Shown: positions 35,141-48,954 of the stretch, in pieces
How the letters are laid out: each line of letters starts with the position of its first letter
Numbering within the stretch: position 1 is the first letter of the stretch
Assembly (NCBI GenBank): GCA_027924585.1
Contig: BSBM01000964.1
Coordinates: forward strand, 1,433,501-1,497,500
From: Larix kaempferi
Taxonomy: Eukaryota; Streptophyta; Pinopsida; Pinales; Pinaceae
DNA: 64,000 nucleotides
Direction of reading: 5' to 3'
Translations under genes and position numbers: made by a program
Notes under the pieces: generated by a model
The model's database searches: none
Seen by the model: the letters and a program-made list of their open reading frames with translations, nothing else
What the model was told of the DNA's origin: nothing

Positions 35141-35320
35141 TTTGACTTTCACAATCTAATGACTTTGACTAATGCTTAGCTTAATTTAAACTTTATTTTG
35201 ACGCACACTCTCAGCTAACTATTACTTATATTTATGTTGCTCCAAATTTGACTCTAATTCAACTCAACTCTTTACATCAATAAAACTCATCCTACCCATA
35301 ACTCTTTACAACGAAAAAAC

Positions 35321-35478
35321 TCTAATTTCATGACTCTTGATATCTCATAAATCTAACTTTTGACATTCCATTTATTCCCACAAGGTCATTTCTAAATTCT
35401 CTAATTTCACAACTCTTGATATCTCATAAATCTAAGTTTTGACATTTCATTGATTCCCACAAAGTCATTTCTAAATTA
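35321..35478. repeat. 79-bp tandem duplication
   Basis: Two copies begin tctaatttca at 35321 and 35400 and share gactcttgatatctcataa (or aactcttg in the second), ttttgacatt and cccacaa(g/a)gtcatttctaaatt. Confidence 0.9.
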
Positions 35479-35479
35479 C

Positions 35480-38400
35480 CTCTTCAAAAAGTAGGTACAC
35501 ATAACCATTGCAAGTAACTTGAATGTATTGTCTATGCCCCTCTTTAACACTGTAAATAAATAAATAAAAACATAGGTTTATGAACCTCTAGAGACTTCTA
35601 AAAAATTGGTTGAGCATGGACCCTTTTAACAATAATGTCCATTATGAATATAGAACTTTGTGAGCTCCATTCAAGAACCCACACAGTACCAACTAATCAT
35701 AGTTTCCAAACATCATATGTTTATACCTAATTTTTATTGGGAAGTTGTGCCTCCAACACCATGTTTAAATTTAATTATGTCTAGATGCTTAATCCTTGAA
35801 AACAATGCACATTTTATGCTTAATTGGTCAATAGATCAACCTTAATCGAGTTCCAATAGCCCCCCAGAACAACAATGGATGCCATGAAACAAAGGAGGTT
35901 AAGCATGAATTTATGTCATAATTTTTTTACTTAATTAAGCCTTGGAGGCGTTCAATGCATGACCTCCAAATTGTGGATAAGTACCAACCATCAAGAGTGG
36001 ACTCATATCGTATTTAATTCAAGCAAGGGAAAGCCCTCAACACTATGTTCCTTTAGCCTCAATTATCCATCCTCTACTTCACGGACAAGCCGTGTAATAT
36101 GGATCTTGGATCTGGTATAGGAAATATGGGTAGAAAAGTTTGTGGTGCCATGGACTAGGGTTTGGTTGGTGCTGCTGCAAGGGACAAAGAACTAGAAGAT
36201 GGGCTCTACCATATCCATGTGAGTGCAACCAGTAATGGTTCTTTGTTCATTAAACCATGGCAATTTTATGTTGGGAATCTTTTACTGTTGATTTAGTTTG
36301 ATTTGGAGGGGAGTATTTTACATTGCTCACCCTCCCTATACTCCCGAGTTGATTACCCTATATATTTTGATTCTAGGAACAATGTATCCCTTTTGAAGCG
36401 AACAAGGATAGATATGACCCATCCTATGAATCTAGATTTGGATGTGGGTTATTACCTCGGCGAGATTAGAGACATAAAGAGGATGTTGAGGAGGATGAAT
36501 TCCTAGATGGAGAGAATGAAGTAGTCCATCAACCATATCAACCAACATATAGTGTAGTAGGACTAGAAGTATGATGGGATTGAAATTATAGTCAAGAATC
36601 AAGGGGAAAGATTGAGCAACTTGTTAATGAAACCAAACTGTATTTCAACATGATATTGGGATTCACCCAAGGAAATCAATCTCATGTTGGGCATGGCATA
36701 GACACAAAATAAATTGAAGAAGAGACAGTCCAACAGACTGCTTTGGGGAGGTCCGAAGGCCCAAGATCTCAAGCTCAAGCCCATATTCATGATGAAGAGT
36801 CTATGGATGAAGGCCACAGAGTCCATGTATTCACATAAACATGTTATGATTTTATGTCTTTCCATTTCATAGTTTTATTAGGAAAGTTTGTAAGGCATTA
36901 TAATTGTAGGAACTTTTTGAATATTTTGTATATAATGTGGAGCATTGAGCTCGAGGAAAGTTTGGAAGAATCTGCTGAATTTTGGGTGGAGATTTTTTTT
37001 GGCAATTCTATCAATCTTGGGCTGTTAAGGTTTCTCCTTATCCTTTTTATATGAAAAAGGCCATAGGGACAAACATATTATGCAAAAAATTGTTATATCA
37101 AACATGTATCATGTCTAGTGGATTGAAATTAATAATCCAGTGCATTAACAAGAGTGAAGAACACAAATTAAGAAGGATAATGGTTGACATGTAGATCTTC
37201 AAATATGTTACTTATGAAATAGATAGCGGAAAAGAAAGAAAAAATATACAATTGACGACATCCTAGGCTGGTAACTTTCTATAAATTAGCATTTATTTTA
37301 TTTTAAAATTCACTTAGAAGTATAACTTATGTCAATATGCCATTGTGCCACTATATATGAGTCTACAATTTCATCTGGGAATTCTTGGAAAATACCCAAC
37401 ATGAATATGTTTATCATGTCCATCTAACTCGATGTAATATTGATAAATTTAGAGTTTGTAGAGATATGTTTCCAATTAATACTATACTTTGAATGGTCAA
37501 CCTTTCCAAGAACTGCACCCTCCAATCCCAAAATGAGGTTGAAAGTCAATATCAATATCATTTAGAGAAAGTTTCTTGAATGGGCCATATGCCATATATG
37601 CATGGTCTAAATAAAAAAAAGACAAATGGGTAATATTGATTGAGTATCACATTTGCATAAGTGATGATAACTTCCATGACTTCCATTATGTATGCCATTC
37701 CCTCAAATTCTTCTAATCTATGATTTGTTGAAGGAAAAAAATATACATATGGAGAGACATTGGATTTGGTATGACGATTATGTTGGTTGGTTCAAATATG
37801 CTCGCATATTTCAATATTTGTGTTCATTTCACAAAATCTATAAGGTGCAACATATGTGAAACTATTTTAATATTGTACATGGGAAACAAGATCATGACTG
37901 AGCTAGATCATGTGTCAAAAAATCCTTATGTAGGGAGGGTTTGAAGTTATTATAAAACTCCCCTATTCAAATTGAACAATTGAACGATTTATAGTTGAAT
38001 GATGTATGTCAATAATGTAGAGGGAACAAGATTGCATAAGTGAAATCAACAAGGAATATACATGTGTAGATATTTTTGGGAGGTGGTTGAGTTAATTGAG
38101 TCACATCTGTACCACTGCAATAGTGTGTGTGTGTGGTACTCATGGTTTTCATTTGATTTGAAACTCTGAGAACCTTTTATTTGAAATATGAATGTTAAAA
38201 GTCACTTTCTTATGTCCTCCATGTAGTAACGATTAATGTCGATGAGTATGAGTTATCAAATTAGGTTGATACAAGGGATCACCTAACACTTCCCATTAAT
38301 CAACATGCAATTCTTGAATTAAACTCGTTAGAGGGGGACCCATCATTATTTCACTAGATTATTTTCATGTCTCATAATTTGTACATAATTTTATGTTTTG

Positions 38401-39860
38401 TAATATCTTTTACCTCCTCGTTAGACATTAAATAACTTATGATATGTTATCTTATCCTATATCTCACTCAAATTGAATGAATCTATGTTTATTTCAATAA
38501 TATAAAGCACTACATATTATAATATTGCAGTGCACGTACATGTAGTGTTTGCACCAAAATACAATGAATAGGGTGGATATTATTTGTTGGCATGCAGTCT
38601 AGAGGTAAATGAAATCCTCAATCTATCCCTAAATGATTATGAAAGCTACCACTTCCTAGTTGGGTCAATGCTTGTTAAAGGAAAATACTTGACACGAGAA
38701 AACACCAACATGAAGAAGGATGGTTGTGTGTTTAGGGATTACAAATTAAGCGCAAGTGTATACCACTTTATAAAAAAAATCATTGGTACGAACCTATAAT
38801 TGTAATTTATGTGTGGAAGAAACCCATCAAGGGTACAATGCTTCCTATTAGATGTTAGGAACTAGAAATTAATGTACACCATCAATAAAAAATATAATCC
38901 AAAAGGGTTGGTTGTATGATCAAATATGTTAAAAAATAAAGTATGTCATTGAAGAACTGTACTGTGTTTTTTTATAATGCAAATTCAATTTTGTGTGTGT
39001 AAATTACTACTTGTCAATGTAATATTTGATAAAACAAACCATATTTTTCTCTCTCGTGATATAGAAAGAATCTAAAGCACATGAAGACAACATTAAGAAT
39101 ACCAAAGGTTTTATTATTCTCAACCTTCATAAACTAATCACATACTATGAATAATTAAACTAATCACATACTATGAATAATTAGAGACTATTTGCAACTT
39201 CACCAAGCATATCATAGGCCATTATTATTATAAAATATCATAAAACATATCGACAAATATTACTACCAAATGTAGGTATAATAAGCACCATAGTGGAGAC
39301 ATACATAGGTGACAATGTACCTACTAAATTTTCTAGGTCATGTTAAAATCGATAAGGTATGTGGGTTCAAAAAGAATGTATTATAAATGAGACTAAGACT
39401 CTAGGACAGGTATGAAATTAAAACAATTGTAGGTATAATTAAATGGTCGACAACCTTTTCGACATAGTTTTTTTTCAATTGTTATATCTGCTCATCGGAG
39501 ATCCCATAGTATATCTATACTCCGATAAATGTATTAATAAACCCAATGGCATGAACCGAAATACGATTGTTTAATTTTCATATGCTTAATGACTAAGTAG
39601 AGTTCCGTTAGCAGTGTCATGAAAATTTAGGGTCAGTTTGGGGTCATATCTTTCCCATTTATAGTAGGTGAGTACATAGTATGTGCCAACAGTTATAGTC
39701 AAGTTCTTCCACAAAGGCACCACACAGTTCACAATACCACATTGCCAAACTATTCATCAAACGTCAGATTGTTGGAAAAAATCAGTTCAAATTGGACTAG
39801 GCTATTACAAGAGGCCATGATTTTACTTTTTTCGGACTCGTTAAACTCCCACAAAAAATA
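35480..39860. other. intergenic stretch
   Basis: No recognisable protein or element. Short open frames (for example 36303-36506 and 38584-38799) resemble nothing known. It lies between the two inverted repeat copies. Confidence 0.45.
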
Positions 39861-39867
39861 TTTTTAT

Positions 39868-40300
39868 GGAGTCCTCTTTAATCTCTTTTCAGACTCCTTA
39901 ACTAGGAAAAGCTCACCGAGCTAGCTTGTCTCTTTCATACTTGTTAAAGTAATTGAAAGGTCATCTCTACGGTATAATTTTAACCCTCTTCCAAACCGTT
40001 TAGACTATGTACGAAAAAAGAATACTCTAGTCATTTGTGGCTAGAAGAGTTCTCTCTCACATTGTTTTATCCTTTTTTTGGGCGAGGAGACTAACTTCAA
40101 GAAAAAATCCACCTTGGAGTCTTCTTTAGGATTTTCAAAGTCTCTAAACATGAAAACACGTGCGAGCATCTACCAACTTGGGCTCGATATAAAATCCACG
40201 AGATGGTGTATAGAGTTCTTGTTTAATTTTTTTAGACTCTTTAAATATGAAAACACCGGCGAGCATGAATAGTTCTGGGCTCGATATTAAAATCCACAGA
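39868..40300 (+). repeat. imperfect tandem repeats of about 90 bp
   Basis: Two clear units (about 40115-40205 and 40210-40300) share gagt.tt, agactctttaaa-like, catgaaaacac, gcgagcat, gggctcgatat and aaaatccac. A more diverged unit at about 39868-39920 carries gagtcctctttaatctc and agactccttaac. Confidence 0.7.
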
Positions 40301-40309
40301 TCAATATTT

Positions 40310-43070
40310 TATCGAGTAATATTCTATCTTGTCTTAAAACTCATGAAACAAAGAAGACAGTGTTGAGTTTCCCTTCCATGGACTTATAAAAGCACACATG
40401 GATGGACCCTTATCGAGCATGCTTTAGTTCTTTTTCAAGCTCGTTAAAAAAAAGGTACCTGAAAAGAGAAAAGGGAAGGGAAGGATCTCAAATGTCTTTC
40501 AATATTATGGTAGCAAGTCAAACTATGTCCTTGAACAAAGCACCTATCTTTGAGTCTATCAAATATTTGGGTTCTAGTTTTGGCCTTAGGATAAGCCTGA
40601 TTTCAGAGTTACTACTCCTTCGGTTTGTTACTCTTCCAAAATCATATGGAGAATCTCTTAATGTCTCCTACATTGCAAATTTATATCATGGTCCCTTGGT
40701 GTTCAAAGCTGCCTAAGTCACTTATGTTTCGTGCTCACTATTAAAGGATAAAAACCTGTGTTAGCCATTAAGCAGTTGCTTTGACCTCATGTGTCAGCGA
40801 TTTCCCAGTCAGTATGTTTCATCTCAGTCTTGCTTCAAATTATATCAGACCTTGATTGTTCCTCATGCTGGATGATGGTGGATTCCTTAATGCCTCCCTT
40901 CCAATGGGCTACTTCCCATCAACTTCAACTCATTTTTCTATGGGAGTGAAGTTTAGAGTTTTCAATAGTACCTTGGGGATTGCAGTCATATGTGGCAATT
41001 TCCCTCGCTATTGGGTAGTGGGAATACATCAATGTCTCCTACTCGATGGATTCTTCAGGTGTTCAAATTCAAGAACATCTATTCACACCTGTTAAAATCT
41101 ACTAGGTACCTTGGGGATCATTTTCATTATCGGTGGGTTCCCTTGCATTTGTTAACAGTTTACATCAATGATCTGTAATCAAACAGTTTCCTCCATGTTC
41201 GACTTGAGCTCATGTATTCGCATGGTTAGGATTCGTACCTATAAGCAGTTTGGATTGAATACCTTGGGCCTATAGTAGCATCATCATATCTTGTTATTTC
41301 CTAAGCTATGCAAGACTGAGCCACACTAATTTTGGCCCTTGATGAGACATAGATCCAGTTTGTTCACTATGGATATGATCTCCAGTTTTGACGTAGATCC
41401 ACGTTTGTATTCTTGTGGCTATGTACATGTTTATGATTCTCATGGATCCACGCTTGTATTTTAGTGTCCATGATATATATGCATCAGTTATACACATGAA
41501 TTGTATCATCATCGTATCCTCCTGGAGATCACGGTCCATCATTTGATCATGGGTAGTTATCCCGGGGATCAAATTGTCTGACACTTTCCTATGTTTCAGG
41601 TACTTCATTTGAGACTACGATTCTTGGTTTCTTTGGTTTCCTCAACTCCATAGCCCAACCCCTCATTGTTTATAATGTATTTCGGCCATCGTGTTCCCCT
41701 CTGATCTCATACATTACAGGGTCTCCTATGTTATAACGAAATTTGGTACTTCTCCATCTGTGACGACACTTGTATGTTTTACTCTCATGATGACACTTCG
41801 TGACAACACTTCATGACGACAATCCATGACGACACTTCATGAGACTGTTGTGGGTCACACAAAAGGTCATTGTGGATGGAAGAGATATATTTGGGACCTC
41901 TATTAGGTGGCCTTAACTTATTCATGGTCCATTCAGTATTTTGGGAGCTCATGACCACATTTGGAGACCAAACTTCCTCCTGAAAAACCCTAGAAATAAC
42001 AGTTTTTCCTCATTTTTTCACCCACACGCAGCTTTCACATGGAATATCTACATGTTGGGCGCACCTTTATTTATATATTACCTATGTGTGCCTCATAAAA
42101 ACCCAAAAAATATAAAAAATCTCAAAATTTGGGTAGTATGGGTGGTTTTGGAACCTCCTCTTCTAGTCATAACTGCTCCTTCCTCGACCAAAATTTATCC
42201 TTTCACTATAAAAGAGAGGGAGAGGGACCATGAAAGGGACTCTTATCCCACATAATGTTATGCTGGAGAAATTTTGACTCACATCCCCCTCACTTGTGCC
42301 CTAATTGCTCATAAACCTTAGCACATTTGATCATAGGTTGGGATCCTTGGAGGAGAGAAGCAGAAGACCTTGGATCTTGGTTTCATGAAGTGCCTTGATT
42401 GAAGGAAGGTATAATTTTATGTACTTGATTCATTCTTTAATGAAAGAATAGTGATTCTTCCCTTTCCAAATAACTATGTATGTGTATATTTCATATTTGA
42501 TTGCATCTTGATGTTTATTATATCAGTAATTTATGTTCTTTTGAATGTCATATTGTTATATGTAGTCAAATTGGTTTGAGGAAGGTCTTTGAAGTTGTTT
42601 TGTAGGTTCCTTGATTGGAGAGTAAGAGGAAAGCTCAAGGAGAAGGCTTGGATCAACCTTCAATAGAAAGGTACATGCTTTCTTAACTCAAACTCTTGAT
42701 TATTTTGATGCTTGTAAAACCCTTAATATCTGTTATTTCCAACCCCAGTATGTTGGTGGCCTCACCCCAGCCATATGAAACTTTAACTAACAACAATTCT
42801 ACTCATACCTATTCATAGATGATCTATTTGATCAGTCTATCGTCACTGTGGATCATTGATCCTGTGATTAAGTGCTACGGTGTCTTTAGACACCATCTCT
42901 ACTCTCTTTGGAAATATTTTCTTTTCTACTGGTTAATTACCTATCCCAACATCACGCAACAAACATAATAGTGCTAACATCAAATATAACAATTTTGGCT
43001 ATGGAACGTGCTAGATGGATAGTTGCGGAGTAGGCCAAAGACGGTCATTGAGTTATCTAAAAACACCAAT
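40310..43070. other. intergenic stretch with minor repeats
   Basis: Short repeats of the type (a/g)tgacgacacttcatga cluster at 41755-41845. gatccacg(c/t)ttgtatt occurs twice at 41396-41460. A TATA-like ctataaaagag lies at 42205. No protein-like frame recognised. Confidence 0.45.
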
Positions 43071-43082
43071 GCTATGATACCA
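43071..43082 (-). promoter_or_regulatory. possible relic primer binding site (minus strand)
   Basis: The minus strand reads TGGTATCATAGC, 11 of 12 matches to the initiator-Met tRNA site, followed by ATTGG as in many elements. If real, an old LTR would lie at higher coordinates; none was delimited. Confidence 0.35.
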
Positions 43083-43094
43083 CTAACATGCCTG

Positions 43095-44710
43095 GAATAA
43101 CTCTAAAACTTGAATAATCTTCATTAACATTAGTCACATATAAATGCATTGAGATATGAACTTTGGTTTAGTCTTCCAAGAGGTCTGATGACTATTCCTT
43201 TTCACCTATAAATCTTCATAATAATAATAATATTTACAATACACTGTAATCCATAAGGATTAGGTATCTAACAGGACATCCAACATAGATAATTTGAATG
43301 TATTATAGATGACAACAAGGGAGGGAAATAGATTGTGGCAATTGATATGCACAATCCTCTAGGGTAATTAACAATATTATATTATTAACATGAGAATTTT
43401 ACCAATATGGGTTACCTTTGGGCATATATATGATCATTATTCCAAGATCGGTGCTCATCTCCACATAAATCTCATGGCATATGACTATTCTAGCTTTGGA
43501 TAGTCAAGCAGGAAGCCAATTGCACATGATAATTATGCTAATCTTGAATCTACCTATAGATGTAAAAAGAGAAATATAGAGAAAATGATGAGAGCAGTAT
43601 TCTCTATGGCTATCTTATTATATATATATATATAAAAAAGCAAGTATCGTTATTACAAAGATAAAGTAAACACCCCCCAAGTGAGATTAAAAAGATATCC
43701 CTTCACCATGAAAACATATTGTTTACTTGCAAGGAAAATTTTAAGGTTTTTCCATTGGTATAATTTTTAATTTTTTTCCAAACATGATTTAGCAATTTCC
43801 ATTTTTTCCAAAAACAATTTTCCCAAATTTTATAGGTTAAAATTATTTTGCTTAAAAATCACCAAAATATTCTAGAAATTAAAAAAAAAATAGAAATTTG
43901 TATATTTTTACAAAAAAAATCGCCAAACATTATATAGTTGGAATTTTGAAAATTAATAAGGATTACCAAGGTTTTAGACTTTAAGATGCATATAGATTCT
44001 TAAAATTTTCAATGCTATTGAGAAACCCACCATGAGCAATAGAAGATACGTGAAGAAATAAATGTGTTGGATCAAGAAGAAAAGTATCTCATGTGTATGA
44101 AGGCACAAAATTCACAAGCTCAGAGTCAAATAAGCAATACAATATACCCCATGCACAACTCAATGCCATGAAAGTAAATCACAATGTTCATGGAACAAAT
44201 GTATAGCTTTGTGTTTTATGATATTCTCTAAGACCAAATCTCACAAGGAAAGGTGATATAAATATCATTATGATTATAGTGAAAAATGTTCAAAGTCATA
44301 CTTTACATTGTTGACATTCAGAGTAGTTCTCTTTGGAGTGGTTTAGCAGCCTTGTAATGGTATTCATGATTAAAAAAAGGTGGGCATTACTAATTGTTAG
44401 GAATTACTTCACATAGAACACTATATAGGTTATGAACAAAATTTAAAGGTCTTGGTCACCATCAAAGTGATGGGTGTGTTGGTATAAAGTAAGGGATCCA
44501 CATTGTTTGTAAAAGCGAGAAAATGTCTGAATTTGTGAAGTGGTTAGATTGTTTGTAATGACCAACTAGGCTTAGTCCATTGTTTGTAAACATAGGAATA
44601 TGAATCCAAGGTATTTCCTACTTGAATTCTAGGTAACATTCATGATAAAACACTAAGGGTGCATGATCATTGTGACCTAACAACCCAAGTTTAAATTCAT
44701 TTTCAAGTCA
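43095..44710. other. intergenic stretch
   Basis: AT-rich with poly-A/T runs (about 43740-43920) and a short (ta) run near 43619-43635. No gene recognised. Confidence 0.45.
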
Positions 44711-44711
44711 T

Positions 44712-46345
44712 GTTTAAGTGATGTAAATACATGATAATAGTGCATCAATTAAGTTTGCTAATGCATGTTCATAGATTATCTTCTTGGACACTGTGCATAT
44801 TCCAATAAGAAAACATTGTATGCAGGTAATCAAAATTGAATAAATGTAAAGAAAACAACAAGAGAAGTAAGAAATAAGGATGACAAAAGAAAGTAAAAGA
44901 AGAAGACAAGGATTGATGAAGACATACTGCTAATGAAGTGCAACAAGAGGTAGAATTGACCATATGAAATAAGAAAAACATGAGAGAAGTAGTGACAAAA
45001 ATCATAAAAGACAAAAGAGGATGATGAAAGAAAGTTAAAGAAGATGAAAAAAGAATGGATATAGAAACCTAGGCATAAACAAAATATGTAGTAGAAAGTG
45101 GAAATCAAAGAAACATGAAGCAACAAAAGAAGAAAAAGAAGAATGAAGCAACAGAAACAAGATAAAATTAGTAGTGAAATAATAATGTGTCAATAACTGA
45201 AATGCAAAAGTAACCAAAATGAATCCATAAAAAATAAAATCCCTGAATACTTTTGATGATCCCCCTTGAAAATGTTGTTTTCTTTATGATGGAAAAGAAG
45301 GCAGTCACAATCCCATGCTTTTAAAAGGGCTAGATTATCCTCAAATGAAAATGTATTTGAAATTGTATGTAGTTTAAACAAATGATTATGCAATATGTAA
45401 TTAGTAATACCCCATAGCTTGATTGTCAATGGTTAGCGGTAAACCAAATACTGGTTGGCATAAAAAATGAGGTTCGTGGTCAACCAAAAACTACTTAGTG
45501 TAATGAATGGTTCTTGGTAAGATGAAAACAACTTGAGATTTGTAATGGTTGAGGGTTAATTCATAAAAACCCAAGATGTGGTTATGTCTAAACCAAAAGA
45601 AACCCATGATGATGATCTATGATGATGTAGAGGGAGTGGAAAATTTTTGTGATTTGAGAATTTCTGTTAAACCATGTATGAGAAAAAACCTCCTAGATAA
45701 TTGGTAGATATAGCGGTTGGTGACCCATATTATAGTGGATGGTGACATTTTATATGGACTTCAACAAACATGATGCATATAGTTTACAGGTACACGATCT
45801 AGTTAAAATAAATCATAAATATGAACACTAACAAAATCTTGAAAATAAAGAATGAAGAAGATCAAAGATGAAGATTACAGAAGATAGAAAATAAAATATT
45901 GCAAAAGATCAAAGAATATTGATAGGACCAATTAAAGGATTGAAGATTTAAGAAACTAGAAGAAATGAGGACTGAATTACAAGTACTCATTAAGGGGAAG
46001 TATGAAGGAAGAAATCATACTCGTGAATATAAATGTCTAAAGTATATGGTGCATAAATGTAATGTAGTAGATAAAGCTTAAATGACTACATACAAAACTA
46101 AGAATAAGGACAAGGATAGAAGTTAGGGATGAGGATCTCATGGAATGAGTTGAAATATTTGTGGAGATTGTTATGGATATGGTTGAATTAAATATCTTAA
46201 ATATACCATATTTGTTATGGTTACCTATTATATAAAAAGGTACCACTGTACAATAGAAATACACACAAGAATGGAATGTTTGAATAGAATTTTCCCTCTA
46301 GAGGTTTCTTGAGTGTAAATGTCCCTTGCTTATGTATGTGAATGA
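44712..46345 (-). repeat. pyrimidine-rich repeat, minus-strand copy
   Basis: Reverse-complement partner of 33400-35140 (see that entry). The plus strand is GAA-rich at 44830-45170. catgtttgttgaagtccata occurs on the minus strand near 45770. The open minus frames 44769-45217 are composition artefacts. Confidence 0.75.
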
Positions 46346-46373
46346 TTTTATTATTTTGCATATATAATTTACC

Positions 46374-47200
46374 AAAGTTAAGGGACATTTTGGTGGGATA
46401 TCATAAAATTTGAGCTTAGGGGTTCTTCATTTGGTGGAATATCATAAAAGTTAAGGGACATTTTGGTGGAATATCATAAAATTTGAGCTTAGGGGTTCTT
46501 AAATAGTTGAAACCCTAATTTGACTATATATTAGCATCTAATATTTTAATGTGTAAATTTAATAATCAAAGTTTGTTGGATTGCTTTGGTTTCATGAATG
46601 TTCTTTCTTAGTATTGTTAAGATGCATTGCTTGAGTGAGGGACACCTATGATCTATTGATCTATATCTTTAGATGAAGATTTGCACTATGATCTAACATC
46701 CCTCTAATTTGAAATTTGTACATTGGGAAATGCAATATGATCTAATAGTATTGTTCAGATGAATTGATTTCAATGATATTACATTTTGTGTGATATCGAT
46801 CAGTTAATTAATATACATCTAATTCATCATTAAATTTCATAGACGAAATGTTACACTGATGCAAGCAAAGAAAATTTCCATTGAAACTTGCTTGGAGTTT
46901 GAATATTCATAAGTCACAAGGATTAATATTGGCGAAAGCAACTATAGAGATTGGAAATAAAGAGAGACAGGGTCTCACATTTACAACAATATCTCGAATT
47001 AAGGGTGAATGGTGTTTGAAATCAACCTCCTTTCACATATGATTGATATGAGAAGATGGCTTTAATAAAACCATAAGAAGACATATTGAGATTGATCACT
47101 CTCTAATATATATGTAATTCATCATTAAATTTCATTGCATTCTTTTACATTTATTATCACTGAACATGATTATTACTTTATTAAAATTCACCAAATCATA
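46374..47200 (+). repeat. 815-bp tandem duplication, first copy (A)
   Basis: Landmark aaatagttgaaaccc lies at 46501 here and 47316 in copy B, a period of 815. Identity is very high by eye, with only scattered single changes. At its start it holds a shorter internal repeat (attttggtgg(g/a)atatcataaa, about 73 apart). Confidence 0.92.
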
Positions 47201-48010
47201 AAATTTGGTGGAATATCATAAAATTTGAGCTTAGGGGTTCTTCATTTGGTGGAATATCATAAACGTTAAGGGACATTTTGGTGGAATATCATAAAATTTG
47301 AGCTTAGGGGTTCTTAAATAGTTGAAACCCTAATTTGACTATATATTAGCAACTAATATTTTAATGTGTAAATTTAATAATCAAAGTTTGTTGGATTGCT
47401 TTCGTTTCATGAATGTTCTTTCTTAGTATTGTTAAGATGCATTGCTTGAGTGAGGGACACCTATGATCTATTGATCTATATCTTTAGATGAAGATTTGCA
47501 CTATGATATAACATCCCTCTAATTTGAAATTTGTACATTCGGAAATGCAATATGATCTAATAGTATTGTTCAGATGCATTGATTTCAATGATATTACATT
47601 TTGTGTGATATCGATCAGTTAATTAATATACATCTAATTCATCATTAAATTTCATAGACGAAATGTTACAATGATGCAGACAAAGAAAATTTCCATTGAA
47701 ACTTGCTTGGAGTTTGAATATTCATAAGTCACAAGGATTAATATTGGCGAAAGCAACTATAGAGATTGGAAATAAAGAGAGACAGGGTCTCACATTTACA
47801 ACAATATCTCGAATTAAGGGTGAATGGTGTTTGAAATCAACCTCCTTTCACATATGATTGATATGAGAAGATGGCTTTAATAAAACCATAAGAAGACATA
47901 CTGAGATTGATCACTCTCTAATATATTTGTAATTCATCATTAAATTTCATTGCATTCTTTTACATTTATTATCACTGAACATGATTATTACTTTATTAAA
48001 ATTCACCAAA
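47201..48010 (+). repeat. 815-bp tandem duplication, second copy (B)
   Basis: Second copy, continuing directly into the 3-kb duplicated block (47316-50385). Confidence 0.92.
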
Positions 48011-48121
48011 TTTTGATCCTCTATTTTTTTTGGATGAGATAATTTCAATGTGATCATTTTGGTTTTTAAACAACATTGTTTTGATGTCGTCATTGTGATG
48101 GAACTGACATAGATCCATCTT

Positions 48122-48246
48122 AACTCTAGCTCTATATGTGCCAAGAGAGATCACATCCCTTGAGGTGCAAACCTTTCCTCATGTTTAAGACTCTAGAAAA
48201 GGCTTGCACCTCAAGGGATTTAATCATCAACACTTAATAGAACTAG

Positions 48247-48250
<4 letters not shown>
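48122..48250 (+). other. long foldback (hairpin), 129 nt
   Basis: Outer arms AACTCTAGCTCTA and TAGAACTAGAGTT pair (12 of 13). Inner arms begin ATCCCTTGAGGTGCAA (48155) and end TTGCACCTCAAGGGAT (48219), pairing perfectly over 16, then nearly on through CCTTT. The loop is about 20 bases. The size and shape resemble a plant miRNA precursor or a small foldback element. The same structure is in the duplicate at 52056-52187. Confidence 0.8.

Positions 48251-48310
<60 letters not shown>
48251..48310. repeat. (TA)n microsatellite, 30 units
   Basis: Uninterrupted TA dinucleotides directly after the foldback. The duplicate has only a short degenerate version (about 52189-52216). Confidence 0.97.
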
Positions 48311-48311
<1 letters not shown>

Positions 48312-48561
48312 TTTAAATTACTTTAATATATTTAAACTTATTTTTTATATTTTAAAATTAGTTTTGAAGAGTGATGAAAAGTCAATATAACGTATATTTT
48401 ATTAGTGACGAAAAGTTAACTTAACGTGGGGGGGAAACCTATATATTCCCTATGCAAGAGGGACGAGAAAAAATGCACAAAACATGTATTCATCATTTGT
48501 TTCTATGATTATGATTACATATATGAATCCTCCATATAACCTCGGTATATAAAGGTCTATA

Positions 48562-48690
48562 GGATGTAGCTTGGGTGGTTGGGAAGAATGTTTGTTACCC
48601 TCTCATCAAGGTTCAATTCTTGTAAGTGACAAGATGCTCTTGTTGAGCCCCTATGTATTGACTATGTAGTGATTTAGTGGATTATGTAAT
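48562..48690 (+). mobile_element. tRNA-derived SINE-like unit
   Basis: TAGCTTGGGTGG at 48567 fits a Pol III A box, and GGTTCAATTCT at 48610 fits a B box, at tRNA-like spacing, followed by a non-tRNA body. The duplicate has the same at 52467 and 52510. No target duplication was identified, so the ends are unsure. Confidence 0.55.
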
Positions 48691-48954
48691 TCTGACTATA
48701 CCTTGATTCTCTGGAATATCAAGTGTTGGTATTTCTCCCGATTAACCCTTAAAAACAATGAACTACCAATATTTTAAAAAACCTTGATATCTAAATAATT
48801 ACTATCTTAAATATCTTGTATTTAAATCATTATTTTAATAAAAGATGACCGGGAGAATTAACTAAACTTAATATATTCCATGATTAAAAGGAAAAGTGAC
48901 TCCATTGCGAGTCAAAGCAAATGCTTACCAGTGATGCAAAACATAAATATCTTT

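Noticed and set aside
36303-38799. Host genes between the inverted repeats
   Set aside because: Frames are short, without domain likeness or splice support.
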